Translations under genes and position numbers: made by a program
Assembly: GCF_004365875.1 (NCBI RefSeq)
Contig: NZ_SODF01000001.1
Span: 1,364,001-1,428,000, forward strand
Reading direction: 5' to 3'
Source of the DNA: Kribbella kalugense
GTDB taxonomy: Bacteria > Actinomycetota > Actinomycetes > Propionibacteriales > Kribbellaceae
DNA length: 64,000 nt
Shown here: positions 52,516 through 61,855 of the stretch, piece by piece
How positions within the stretch are numbered: position 1 is the first letter of the stretch
Layout: each line of letters starts with the position of its first letter
The notes under the pieces: generated by a model
Databases searched by the model: none
What the model was told of the DNA's origin: nothing
Seen by the model: the letters and a program-made list of their open reading frames with translations, nothing else

Positions 52516-55500
52516 TTAGCTGCAGGCCGGCGAAGCCGACGAGGCGGTCTGGGACAGAGAGCCGAGCCGCCAGGTGAGGGGGCTGCCGTCCCAGGTCACC
52601 GCGACGCGACGCGGGCGCTGGAAGGGCAGGAACGAGACGGTCTGGCCGCGATCCGACGGTCCGGGGCTGAACGCGTTGTCAGTGCCGACCGGGATCGGGA
52701 TGTAGTAATTGTTGGCGTTCGAGTAACCGAAGTACGCCGTGTACGAGTCGACGTTGTGTACGACGCACGCCGCCGTCGGCTGCACCGGGTTGAACGCCGT
52801 CTCTTCCGGACCGGTCGGCGGATTCGCAACGGTCTTCGCCATCGGCGCGAACGACGCGTCATCGACCAGCAAGTCGCCGGCGCCTGTCGCGGTGCTGATC
52901 CACCACTCGGCCTTGGTCAATGTTCCGGTCCAGGACACCGTGGTGTTCAAAGCCGAGAGCTGTGTCCACCCAGTGGAGGTAACTGGCGCCGACCCGAGCC
53001 TGACAGTGGTCGATCCGGTCGACGTGGTCAGCTTCAGACTCACCGTCGCGGTGTCCGATCCGGACGCCAGCCGCACCCAGGCCGACGAGTCGTACAGCCC
53101 GCCGCTCACGACCGACACTCCCTGTGCCGGACCGGCCCAAGCCGCCTCTCGCCCAGCTGCCGACAGATCGCCCGCGCCGGTGTGCGGCGTCGTCGACGCG
53201 TTCTTCAGCGTGCAGGTCCCCAGGCAGTACCAGCCGGTGGTGTTCGACTGGTTCTCCAGCGATCCGTTCGCCAGCACAGACGGCGTCGGCAGGTACGGCG
53301 CAATTGCGGGCGGACCCTGCGCCGGTGGCGGCGTACCATCCGTCGGCGTGATGGCCAGGTCGTCCAGAGTGCACTCGGGCGACGAGGCGCTGGGGTTGGA
53401 CCAGGCGAACACTTGGACCCACTTGGTGCCCGTCGGTGGAGTGAACGCCGCCAGCTTCTGGGTGTACGCGCGCTCGTCGGCGTACGTGAGCTCGTACTGG
53501 AAGGTCGGCGTACCGGCAGTGGCACCACCACGGACTCCGACGTAGCACTGGGTACCGCCAGCGTTCAGACGGCCCCAGCCGGAAAGCAGGTAGCTAGTGC
53601 CGGGGGTCAGACCGGTGATGTTCTGGGTCACGCCGGAGCCTGGGGTCAGTGAGAGGGCGGTGTGGCCGCTGTGCGCATTCGCGGCGGTCGCCGGGCCGGT
53701 ACCGAGTGCTGTCCAGCCACGGGTGCCGCTCTCGAAGTCGCCGTCGCCGACCGGGTTCGGCTGGTCGGTGCGGACCGTGGTGGCGATGCCGTCGGTGATC
53801 ACCTTGACCGATGCGCCGGCCGTGGTCGGCATAGCGACCTTCACCTGCTTCGAGACGCCGTTCACGGTGACCGTCACCAGGTAGTCACCGAGGAAACCGC
53901 GCGTACCGAACGTCCCCGCCGCACTGGACTGCCCCGCGACGCTGGTGTGCCACTGGTGCTGGATCAGGTCCTGCCAAACCAAGGCGTTCGGCTTGGGCGA
54001 CCAGTCGTCGTTGTAGAGCGCGACCTGCGGGTTGTAGATGTTCTTCGACCAGATGCCGAAGTTGCTGATCTGGTTGACGTTCGGGTTCGAGAACATCGCG
54101 GTCATGAAGTCGCGGGTGTAGTCGGCCTGCAGCTGCTGGTCGTCGGTGTCCACGTCGAACTCGGTGACCGCCACGTTCACGCCGAGTCCAGCGAACTGGT
54201 CGACGATCGTCATCAAGTCGTCCGGCGAGGTCAGCTGCAGCCCGTTGAAGTGGCTCTCGAAACCGACGGTATCGATCGGCGCACCCGACGACTTCAGCGA
54301 CTGCACCATGTTGTAGACGCTGTCGCGGTGACGCTTCTCCCAGCCGTTGTTCTCGACCAGGCCGTAGTCGTTCAGGGTGAGCTTCGCCTGCGGGTCGGCC
54401 TGGTGCGCGAGCCGGAACCAGTTCGCCATCTCGTTCGGACCGAGGACGTCCTGGACGTTGTGCTCGGAGTACGGCTCGTTCACCACGTCCCACTCGTCGA
54501 TCAGACCGGCCAAAGAGCTCGCCTCGTCGGTGATGTGCGTGTTGATCCGGGCTCTGAGCGCGGCCGGATCGCTCTGCAGGTTCACGACGTCGGGTTGCAT
54601 GAGGCCCCACGACGGCCAGATCAGGTTGTGGCCGCGGACCCGCAGCCCGTGCTGCCGCATCCACTGGATGGCCGGCAGCGTGATCGCGTCGCGTTCGGCC
54701 GGGGTCTCCCAGTGGTTCCACTTCAGATTGTTGCCGAGGGCACCTTGGTTGAAGAGCGTCGAGTACTTCGACTGGTACTGCTGCAGATCGGTCCCGCTGA
54801 TCCCGCCCGACGGATCCCCGATCAGCCGAGCCCCGTCGGACGCCGCGCCGAACTTGAACGCACTGGTCTGCTGTACTGCGGACACCGTCGCACCACTGAC
54901 TGGGTTGCCGGCCGGGTCGACGACGGAGACCGCCAGATTCCCCTTGCGATACTGATCGATCCGGGCGTTGGCCGCCGTACGCCAGGCTGCGTTCGGATCA
55001 CGCCCGTCATACGTCACCTGCGGGTAGCCGGCCGGATTGCCCGGGCCGAGGTCCTGCACCGAGACACCGGCGATCTGGAACTTCTGTGTGCCGTAGCCAA
55101 GCCAGAGGTTCAGATGCGCGGCAGTGGTCGTGCCCGCGGTGTAAGTGACAGCGGCGCGGAAGGGGAACTGGAACTTCTTCCACTCGGTGCCGTACAGCAG
55201 CGCGGCGTTCAGCGACTTCTTGAACGGCGATCCGTCGGTCTCGAAGACGACGTGAGCATTGCCGGTGGTCGCGCCCGGCGTCGGCTCGATCGACCGGGCC
55301 CATACGGTCGCCACCAGCGCGTCGCCGGCGGTGACCGTTGCGGCAGCGGGTACGCCGAGGCTGATCTCGTACTCGCCGTCCAGACCGGGACTCTGCGGTC
55401 CGTTGGGGACGGTGATCTCGAGGGCCTTGGTGAAGTCGGGGTTGCCGGTGATGTCGACTTGGCGGGTGGAGTCGGTGGGGAGGCTCTTGAACTCAGTAAA

Positions 55501-55620
55501 ATTGGCGACGGCATCGGTCGGGAGGACCTCGAACGGTGTCGCGTCGGCCTGGGCGCTCGGCTGGATCGCGACCGTGGCGACGAGCGCGAGAACCGCACCG
55601 GTGGCCAGTTTTCTGAACAC
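52516..55620 (-). CDS. Secreted multi-domain GH10 endo-1,4-beta-xylanase
   Basis: Exported enzyme of 1034 residues. Signal peptide KLATGAVLALVATVAIQP; an N-terminal CBM4_9-like domain (about 35-205); a GH10 domain (about 255-590) with general acid Glu382 (EWDVVNEPYSEH) and nucleophile Glu487 (VAVTEFDVDTDD); then carbohydrate-binding-like modules (about 645-760 and 785-900) and a C-terminal beta domain. The 105-residue Glu spacing suits GH10. The GTG at 55620 follows a GGAAG RBS. The neighbouring importer takes up products. It probably cleaves xylan outside the cell. Confidence 0.92.
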   Translation of the reverse strand: MFRKLATGAVLALVATVAIQPSAQADATPFEVLPTDAVANFTEFKSLPTDSTRQVDITGNPDFTKALEITVPNGPQSPGLDGEYEISLGVPAAATVTAGDALVATVWARSIEPTPGATTGNAHVVFETDGSPFKKSLNAALLYGTEWKKFQFPFRAAVTYTAGTTTAAHLNLWLGYGTQKFQIAGVSVQDLGPGNPAGYPQVTYDGRDPNAAWRTAANARIDQYRKGNLAVSVVDPAGNPVSGATVSAVQQTSAFKFGAASDGARLIGDPSGGISGTDLQQYQSKYSTLFNQGALGNNLKWNHWETPAERDAITLPAIQWMRQHGLRVRGHNLIWPSWGLMQPDVVNLQSDPAALRARINTHITDEASSLAGLIDEWDVVNEPYSEHNVQDVLGPNEMANWFRLAHQADPQAKLTLNDYGLVENNGWEKRHRDSVYNMVQSLKSSGAPIDTVGFESHFNGLQLTSPDDLMTIVDQFAGLGVNVAVTEFDVDTDDQQLQADYTRDFMTAMFSNPNVNQISNFGIWSKNIYNPQVALYNDDWSPKPNALVWQDLIQHQWHTSVAGQSSAAGTFGTRGFLGDYLVTVTVNGVSKQVKVAMPTTAGASVKVITDGIATTVRTDQPNPVGDGDFESGTRGWTALGTGPATAANAHSGHTALSLTPGSGVTQNITGLTPGTSYLLSGWGRLNAGGTQCYVGVRGGATAGTPTFQYELTYADERAYTQKLAAFTPPTGTKWVQVFAWSNPSASSPECTLDDLAITPTDGTPPPAQGPPAIAPYLPTPSVLANGSLENQSNTTGWYCLGTCTLKNASTTPHTGAGDLSAAGREAAWAGPAQGVSVVSGGLYDSSAWVRLASGSDTATVSLKLTTSTGSTTVRLGSAPVTSTGWTQLSALNTTVSWTGTLTKAEWWISTATGAGDLLVDDASFAPMAKTVANPPTGPEETAFNPVQPTAACVVHNVDSYTAYFGYSNANNYYIPIPVGTDNAFSPGPSDRGQTVSFLPFQRPRRVAVTWDGSPLTWRLGSLSQTASSASPACS

Positions 55621-55743
55621 TGGAGGACTTCCTTCCAGAAGGCGCGCAGCAGCGCATGACCCGCCGGCCATCGGCCTGGGTCTGAACGCGTTGGGCTGCT
55701 GCGGGTCGGGAGTGCTCGGTCGGGCGGGACCTCGATCCGGGGA

Positions 55744-56832
55744 TCAGGCCTTGGTGGTCTGCGAGCGTCCGCGCGGGGATCGGGTCACGGGCACCGGCCC
55801 GCAACTCGCCCGGACGATAAGGCTGGTCGGCATCACAAGACGAGGCAGTTCGGCGGGCGGTTCCACGACGTCGGCCTCGCTGGAGTCGTCGGTCGGGCCG
55901 ATCTCGGCCAGCAGCATTTCGGCCGCCCGCTTGCCCATGTCGATGAACGGTTGCTGGATAGTGGTCAACGGCGGCCGGATCTGCGCCGCCGACTCGATGT
56001 CGTCGAAGCCGATCACAGACACGTCCTCCGGCACCCGCAGCCCCGCTTCGGCGGCCGCCGTCATCACGGCGTACGCCGTCACGTCGGAGTGAGCGAACAC
56101 CGCGGTCGGCCGTTGATCGGCAGGCAGGGCGAACAACTCGTGCGAACGCGACCGGATCTGCTCGGGCAGGAAGTCGCCGGGTTTCGTGAGCTCAGGGTCC
56201 GGCTGGAGACCGGCGGACCGGAGCGAGTCCAGGTAGCCGCGGTAGCGATCCTGGCAGCACCGGTACGTCATTCGGCCTTGCACACAAGCGATCCGCTCGT
56301 GCCCGAGCTGCAGCAGATGATCCATCGCCGTCAACGCGCCGTCGTAGTTGTCGGCGGTGACCGACGGCAGCGCCACATCGGCGTCGATGGTGTTCACCAG
56401 GACGACCGGCAGGCCCTCCTCGTGCAGCTGCACCAGCGGCTCGAGCGGCTGTTCATGACTGACCACGAGCAGACCGGACGCCATGCTCGAGGTCAGGATC
56501 CGGTCGATCAGCGAACCGTAGTCGCGGTCGTTGGTCGCCGTGTAGAGGATGATGTCGAACCCGCTCCGCTCGGTCACCGCGGCCACCCCGATGTTGATCG
56601 AGGCAACCATGTGCCAGGACAGGCCGGGCACGACCATGCCGATCAGCCGGGTACTCCCCTTGGCCAGCGCGGTCGCGGCGAAGCTCGGCACGTACCGGTG
56701 CCGGCGCATCACCGCGAGGACGTGCCGCCTGGTCGCGGGGTCGACCTTGGGGCTGTTGTTCAGCACCAGCGAGACGGTCGACTTGGACAGACCCGACAGC
56801 GCCGCGATGTCGCGGATCGTGAGCTTCGCCAT
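55744..56832 (-). CDS. LacI family transcriptional regulator
   Basis: Repressor of 362 residues. The HTH and hinge are KLTIRDIAALSGLSKSTVSLVLNNSPKVDPATRRHV, followed by the periplasmic-binding-protein-like ligand domain (LPVVLVNTIDADVALPSVTADNYDGALTAMDHLLQLGHERIACVQG). The ATG at 56832 is standard for the family; the frame is open further upstream. Divergent from the glycosidase at 57085, with three related palindromes in the gap. It likely controls the xylanase-transporter genes downstream and itself, released by a xylo-oligosaccharide. Confidence 0.93.
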   Translation of the reverse strand: MAKLTIRDIAALSGLSKSTVSLVLNNSPKVDPATRRHVLAVMRRHRYVPSFAATALAKGSTRLIGMVVPGLSWHMVASINIGVAAVTERSGFDIILYTATNDRDYGSLIDRILTSSMASGLLVVSHEQPLEPLVQLHEEGLPVVLVNTIDADVALPSVTADNYDGALTAMDHLLQLGHERIACVQGRMTYRCCQDRYRGYLDSLRSAGLQPDPELTKPGDFLPEQIRSRSHELFALPADQRPTAVFAHSDVTAYAVMTAAAEAGLRVPEDVSVIGFDDIESAAQIRPPLTTIQQPFIDMGKRAAEMLLAEIGPTDDSSEADVVEPPAELPRLVMPTSLIVRASCGPVPVTRSPRGRSQTTKA

Positions 56833-56854
56833 CCGGTTCGTCCTTTGCTGTTGT

Positions 56855-57037
56855 CCGTTGGACTGGTCCAACGGCCTCTGGCACCGGAACGTAACAGCGC
56901 GCCGGTACGGCGTCAACACCTTGCCTGCAATCGGTTTCAGTACGAGCCATTGCGCCCGGCGCGGTCTTCATGCCACGATCGGCGCACCGTGTTGGACCGG
57001 TCCTATGCAGGCCGGGATCACCTGCCGGGACCGGTCC
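56855..57037. promoter_or_regulatory. Three LacI-type palindromes between lacI and the glycosidase
   Basis: Core GGAC[TG or CG]GTCC occurs at 56860-56869, 56994-57003 and 57028-57037. The first is extended to a 20-bp palindrome (CCGTTGGAC-TG-GTCCAACGG, 56855-56874, arms perfect). The other two share the perfect 10-bp core GGACCGGTCC and start 34 bp apart, about three turns. They flank both promoters of the divergent pair, as expected for an autoregulated LacI protein that can loop DNA. Confidence 0.6.
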
Positions 57038-57084
57038 GGCACGCCCCCCCAATTCCGACGAGCCGCAGCAGGAAGGCCGCCCGC

Positions 57085-59103
57085 ATGCCGCCGTACGCCC
57101 TCGACGACTTCGCCTTCGATCTCCGGCGCGCAGTACCTCCGGCCGCGATCTGGGCCAGCAGCGGCACCGCGACCGTCAGCCAGCTCCCCGGGACCGTCTG
57201 CGGAGCCGGCGGTTGGTTCGCTCCCCCACTGGCCGCGCCCGACAGCACGCTCACGATCTCGTTCGACCTCGACGGGCATCGCCTCGTCGACGCGGCCCGC
57301 CCGGGCGCCGGCAATCGCGGTCTGCTTCCCGCGGGCGGCACGTGGCGTCCGGATCGGATCGTCCGTCGCGGTACCTATCACCAGTACGCCGATGGCCGCC
57401 TCACGTCGTTGGCCGTCGAGTCCACTCTCGTCCCGGCGTACAACTCCCCCGGCTATGTCCTCACCCTCACGATCCGCAACCGCTCCGCCAACACTCACCG
57501 GATCGCCGTTCACCCCGAGCTCGCGCCGACCCAGGTGCACGATGTCCCGCTGGCGAGTTGGGGCTGGGTACCACCGCCGCCCGGATCCGGCGAGCCCGTC
57601 GCGCTCACGCATGACGGCCTGACGGCGGACCTTGCAGCCGAAGGCGAGGCGACCTTCACCATCGGCGTCCAAGCCGGCGCGGCGTCGGAAGCCGACGTGG
57701 CGTCGGAAGCCGACGCTGCGAACACCACCCGCGCCTGGGAGTCGCGCATCGCCCTGGCGCTCCGTCGGATCCCGGTGCTCACGTCCGACATTCCCGGTCT
57801 TGAGCAGTACTACCGCCGCTCGCTCGCCAGCGGACTCGTCTGCTGGTGGGATCACCCCGGCTTCGTCACGCAGCCGTTCATCGCAACGTCCGGCCTCGAC
57901 GGCGGCGCGTTGTGCGCCTACGCCTGGGACACCGGTGGCTACGCCCCGAACGTGCTGAGCCTGATGCTCGGCGACAGCGTCCTCGACATCATCGAGTCGT
58001 TCCTCGACGCCGACCTGACCGATCGCTACGCCATCGCCCCTGACGGCACCGGCCTCGGAGTCGCGTACGCCTACAGCGGCTGGTCCCTCGTCGCCTTGAC
58101 CCGAGCGGCCGCGGCCGAACGCCGGCTCGATCCGGATCTGATCGCCCGACTGCACGACGTACTGACTGCCCTCGACAAGCGGTTCCAGCCGGACGACCAA
58201 ACCGGCGTACTGCGGGATTACGGCGACCAGTCCAATCTGCTCGAGATGCGCGGATCCGGATGGGAACACGTCGTCGCCAGCCCGAATGCCGAACGCGCCT
58301 CGACCCTCGACACCCTCGCCGAACTGTCCGACCTCACTGGCGCCGCGCTTCCGGCCGACGAGCTCCGCGCGGCCGCACAGCAGATCCGGACCGAGGCGAT
58401 CCGCCAGCTGTGGGATGACGACGCGGGATGGTTCCGCAGCCGCTACCCCGATGGCCATACCGAGCTCGCGTACTCCGTCCAGGCGTTCGACGTACTGCGG
58501 TCCGGCGACTACCCGCCCGAGATCGCGGCCGCCTTGATCAGTCATCTTCGACCGGGCGCGTTCCTGGGTGAGTACGGCGTCAGCAGTGTGAGCGCCGAGG
58601 ACGAGCTCCATTACGAGACCGCCGACATCGACTGGTCGGGCGCCGGCGCGTACACAGGCGAGGCGCCCCAACTGGCCCTCACCCTGTGGCAGCAAGGTGA
58701 GCCCGAGCTGGCCTGGGACGTGCTCCGGCGGCTGTTCTGGATGGGCGAGCACTATCCGTACCTCCCCCAGGACCACTATTCCGACAAACCCGGCGCCCCC
58801 GCATCCGGCCGCCGGATCAACGTCATCGCCGGCCTCACCGGCGCCGAGGCCATCCTCACCGGACTGGCCGGCGTCCAACCCAACCCCGACGGCTCCCTCC
58901 ACATCCGGCCGAACCCTGTTGCCGCCGGCAACATCACTCTCAGTGGCCTCGGCTTTCGCGGTCACACCGTCGACATCACCATCAGCACCGACGACTTCGA
59001 GGTCATCGTCGACGGTCAGCGAGTGTCAGCCGAACCAGACGGCACCGTCATCGCAGTACGCCCCGCTGTCAGCAGTTGCGGTTCGCCGAACAGCGCCGGA
59101 TGA
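57085..59103 (+). CDS. Alpha/alpha-barrel glycosidase
   Basis: Cytoplasmic protein of 672 residues without a signal peptide. An N-terminal beta-sandwich (about 1-195) precedes a long helical (alpha/alpha)6 barrel of the GH15/GH37/GH63 type (LVCWWDHPGFVTQPFIATSGLDGGALCAYAWDTGGYAP, WDDDAGWFRSRY, DIDWSGAGAYTGEAPQLALTLW), with acidic residues in the expected places. A short C-terminal beta domain follows. I cannot name the GH family. The ATG at 57085 follows AGGAAGG. Divergent from LacI; likely degrades imported oligosaccharides. Confidence 0.75.
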   Translation: MPPYALDDFAFDLRRAVPPAAIWASSGTATVSQLPGTVCGAGGWFAPPLAAPDSTLTISFDLDGHRLVDAARPGAGNRGLLPAGGTWRPDRIVRRGTYHQYADGRLTSLAVESTLVPAYNSPGYVLTLTIRNRSANTHRIAVHPELAPTQVHDVPLASWGWVPPPPGSGEPVALTHDGLTADLAAEGEATFTIGVQAGAASEADVASEADAANTTRAWESRIALALRRIPVLTSDIPGLEQYYRRSLASGLVCWWDHPGFVTQPFIATSGLDGGALCAYAWDTGGYAPNVLSLMLGDSVLDIIESFLDADLTDRYAIAPDGTGLGVAYAYSGWSLVALTRAAAAERRLDPDLIARLHDVLTALDKRFQPDDQTGVLRDYGDQSNLLEMRGSGWEHVVASPNAERASTLDTLAELSDLTGAALPADELRAAAQQIRTEAIRQLWDDDAGWFRSRYPDGHTELAYSVQAFDVLRSGDYPPEIAAALISHLRPGAFLGEYGVSSVSAEDELHYETADIDWSGAGAYTGEAPQLALTLWQQGEPELAWDVLRRLFWMGEHYPYLPQDHYSDKPGAPASGRRINVIAGLTGAEAILTGLAGVQPNPDGSLHIRPNPVAAGNITLSGLGFRGHTVDITISTDDFEVIVDGQRVSAEPDGTVIAVRPAVSSCGSPNSAG

Positions 59104-59144
59104 TTCATAGGTTCGATCCGCCCGCCGAACACTGGGGACCAGTC

Positions 59145-61247
59145 ATGAGAATCCGGCTTCTGGTCAGCGCTGCCGCAGCGACCGCACTCGTGGTTGCGGC
59201 CCTTGCCAGTCCCGCATCCGCCAAGCCGTCGCAGCCGCTGACACCGACGTTTGTCGACGGTCTCGCGCAGCCGGTCTTCTCGACCAACCCGGCCGACTGG
59301 TACAGCGGTGAAGTCTGGGTACAGGCGCCGTTCGACAGCGACCACGACGGCGTACCGGACCGGATCCACGCGGACTTCACCGCGCCGCCAGAGGTCCTCA
59401 CCCAGGGGCTCAAGGTGCCGGTCATCTTCGAGGACAGTCCCTACTACGCGGGTACGGCGGACACGTACAGCAACTGGGGTGTCGACCACGAGTTGGGCTC
59501 CCCGCCAGCGACACGACCGCGCGCGCCTTTCTGGTCTGCGTTCGACACCAGCCCAGTGATCAGCACCGTCTACGAGTCGACCTGGGTGCCACGCGGGTTC
59601 GCCGTCGTACACGCGGAATCGCCCGGCACTGGTCACTCGGACGGCTGCCCGACGTCCGGTGGCACGAACGAGACGCTGGCCGGGAAGGCAGTGATCGACT
59701 GGCTGAACGGTCGCGCCCGCGCGTACACGACCAGGGACGGCTCCACCCGAGCCGTAGCCAGCTGGACGACCGGCAACGTCGGCATGATCGGTACGTCGTA
59801 CAACGGCACGCTGCCGGAGGCTGTCGCCACGACCGGGGTCGCCGGGCTGAAGGCGATCGTGCCGATCTCGGCGATCTCTGACTGGTACGACTACTACCGC
59901 GCGAACGGCATGGTCCGGGCGCCGCACTCGTCGTCGAACCCGTCCGGTGACAACAACGCCTTCCAGGGCGAGGACCTGGACGTGCTGGCCGACGTGGTGT
60001 ACTCGCGGCTCGACGAGACCGGCGCGCGGACCATCTGCCAGCCGGTGATCGACGACATCGAGAAGCACATCGACCGCGCCACCGGGAACCGGAACAGTTT
60101 CTGGCAGGAGCGCAACTACATGAAGGACGTGGGCAAGGTCCGCGCCGCGACCTTGCTGGCCCACGGCAATAACGACTTCAACGTCATCGCGAAGAACGCG
60201 GCCCAGTTTTACGACGCGCTCAAGAAGCAGCACGTGCCGCACATGTTCTACTTCCATCAGGGCGGGCACGGCGGTGCGCCGCCGGACGTGCTGATCAACT
60301 ACTGGTTCACCCGGTACCTGTACGGCGTACAGAATGGTGTCGAGCGGCTGCCGCGGTCGTGGGTCGTCCGCGAGGCCGCGTCGTGTCCGCCTCGCCAGAC
60401 CGGCGTCAAGGGAGATCAGTCGAACACGGCGACGCTGACGGTGGCCGACACGAAGCCGTTCCGGATCGGGTTCTCGTTGACCGTGCCGCAGACCAACGCC
60501 GACGGCACGATCACCACCACGAACCGGTTGATCTCGAAGATCCCTGACTCGACTCATCTCGTCCTCGCCTCGCCGGTGGCGACCACGGCCGGTCAGAAGG
60601 TCGCCGATGGCGCGACGGTCAGCCTGCTATGCAGCAACGCCAACCCGACGCCGTACGCCGAGTGGCCGGATCCTGCCTCCAGTCAGGCCGGGCTGCATCT
60701 CACGCCGGGAGCACCGACCCGCGGCGGCCTGACGTTCGGGCCGAGCAATGCGGGTACCGAGACGCTCACCGACGACGCGTCCATCGCCGGCATCACGTCC
60801 GCGAACGCGGCGTCCTCGAACGTGCGGCTGATCTACCAGACTCCGCCGCTCACGAAGGCGGTCCGCATCAGCGGTACGCCGTCGGCCTCACTGCAGCTCG
60901 CCTTCAGTGCGTCGAAGGCGAACGTGACCGCGGCGCTGGTCAGCTACCCGCCGACCGGCAACGGCACGATCCTCACCCGCGGCTGGATCGACCCGGCCAA
61001 CCGTGTCTCCGACTGGATCGACGCCCCGGTCAAGCCAGGCAAGATGTACCGCATGGACGTCGACCTGCAACCCAAGGACGTCGTCGTACCAGCCGGAAAC
61101 CGCCTGGCCCTGATGCTCATCTCCAGCGACCGCGACTTCACCATCCGCCCTGCCCCAGGCACCCAACTCACCCTCGACCTGACTCACAGCTCCGTCGACA
61201 TCCCAGTGGTAGGCGGCCGCAAGGCACTAGCCGACGCCCTCAACTGA
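59145..61247 (+). CDS. Secreted X-prolyl dipeptidyl peptidase (CocE/NonD family)
   Basis: Secreted S15-like peptidase of 700 residues. The signal is RLLVSAAAATALVVAALASPASA. The alpha/beta-hydrolase core has the nucleophile elbow GTSYNG (Ser near residue 224), with the Asp in HGNNDFNV and His in HQGGHGG, and a C-terminal jelly roll like PepX_C (TPPLTKAVRISGTPSASLQL). An extra domain of about 90 residues (about 410-501), flanked by Cys on both sides, is inserted in the hydrolase C-terminus. Its end overlaps the HAD gene by 64 bp. Confidence 0.88.
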   Translation: MRIRLLVSAAAATALVVAALASPASAKPSQPLTPTFVDGLAQPVFSTNPADWYSGEVWVQAPFDSDHDGVPDRIHADFTAPPEVLTQGLKVPVIFEDSPYYAGTADTYSNWGVDHELGSPPATRPRAPFWSAFDTSPVISTVYESTWVPRGFAVVHAESPGTGHSDGCPTSGGTNETLAGKAVIDWLNGRARAYTTRDGSTRAVASWTTGNVGMIGTSYNGTLPEAVATTGVAGLKAIVPISAISDWYDYYRANGMVRAPHSSSNPSGDNNAFQGEDLDVLADVVYSRLDETGARTICQPVIDDIEKHIDRATGNRNSFWQERNYMKDVGKVRAATLLAHGNNDFNVIAKNAAQFYDALKKQHVPHMFYFHQGGHGGAPPDVLINYWFTRYLYGVQNGVERLPRSWVVREAASCPPRQTGVKGDQSNTATLTVADTKPFRIGFSLTVPQTNADGTITTTNRLISKIPDSTHLVLASPVATTAGQKVADGATVSLLCSNANPTPYAEWPDPASSQAGLHLTPGAPTRGGLTFGPSNAGTETLTDDASIAGITSANAASSNVRLIYQTPPLTKAVRISGTPSASLQLAFSASKANVTAALVSYPPTGNGTILTRGWIDPANRVSDWIDAPVKPGKMYRMDVDLQPKDVVVPAGNRLALMLISSDRDFTIRPAPGTQLTLDLTHSSVDIPVVGGRKALADALN

Positions 61248-61855
61248 GAGAACGCTTCAAGCACAGACTCAAATTGATAATCTGCAACCGGCAAGTCCAC
61301 CGCATGATGACTGCCGACACGGATCGTCTTCAGCCCGGCGTGGATCCCCCCGGCGATGTCGTACGCCGGATGGTCCCCCACCATCCACCCGCCATCGAGC
61401 ACCGCGCCCGCCCCCGCCGCCGCGATCTCGAAGATCCGGGCATCCGGCTTACGAACCCCGACCGCCTCTGAGATGCAGCAATAGTCGACAGCATCAGCGA
61501 TACCAGTGTGCTCGAGCTTCCGGCTCTGCTGGACGACGCCGCCGTTCGTCACCACGGCCAGCCGCCACCCCGTCGTACGCAAGGAAGCGAGCCCGTCGAG
61601 CACTGCAGGCTCCACCCAGGTGAACCCCGGATGCTCCCGGTCGTAGTCGTCGGCCGAGATGCGCACGCCGAACTGCTCCTCGAAGCCGGCGAACAGTTCG
61701 GCCCTCGGTGTGAAGCCGCCGTTGTCGTGGGCGAGTAGCCAGTCGACCGCGGTCAGGCCGAGCCCGGCGCGGTCGACCCACCAGCGGGCCCAGGCCAGGA
61801 AGGCACCGTCGCGGTCGATCAGGGTGTTGTCCAGGTCGAAGCAGGCCAGGGGCAT
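61184..61855 (-). CDS. HAD family hydrolase
   Basis: Phosphatase-like protein of 223 residues with the four HAD motifs: CFDLDNTLID (nucleophile Asp), VVTNGG, KPDARIF and GDHPAYDIAGG. It has a helical cap. Substrate unknown. It starts 1 bp into the stop of parE, so the two are co-transcribed. The 3' end overlaps the convergent peptidase gene. Confidence 0.9.
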   Translation of the reverse strand: MPLACFDLDNTLIDRDGAFLAWARWWVDRAGLGLTAVDWLLAHDNGGFTPRAELFAGFEEQFGVRISADDYDREHPGFTWVEPAVLDGLASLRTTGWRLAVVTNGGVVQQSRKLEHTGIADAVDYCCISEAVGVRKPDARIFEIAAAGAGAVLDGGWMVGDHPAYDIAGGIHAGLKTIRVGSHHAVDLPVADYQFESVLEAFSQLRASASALRPPTTGMSTEL

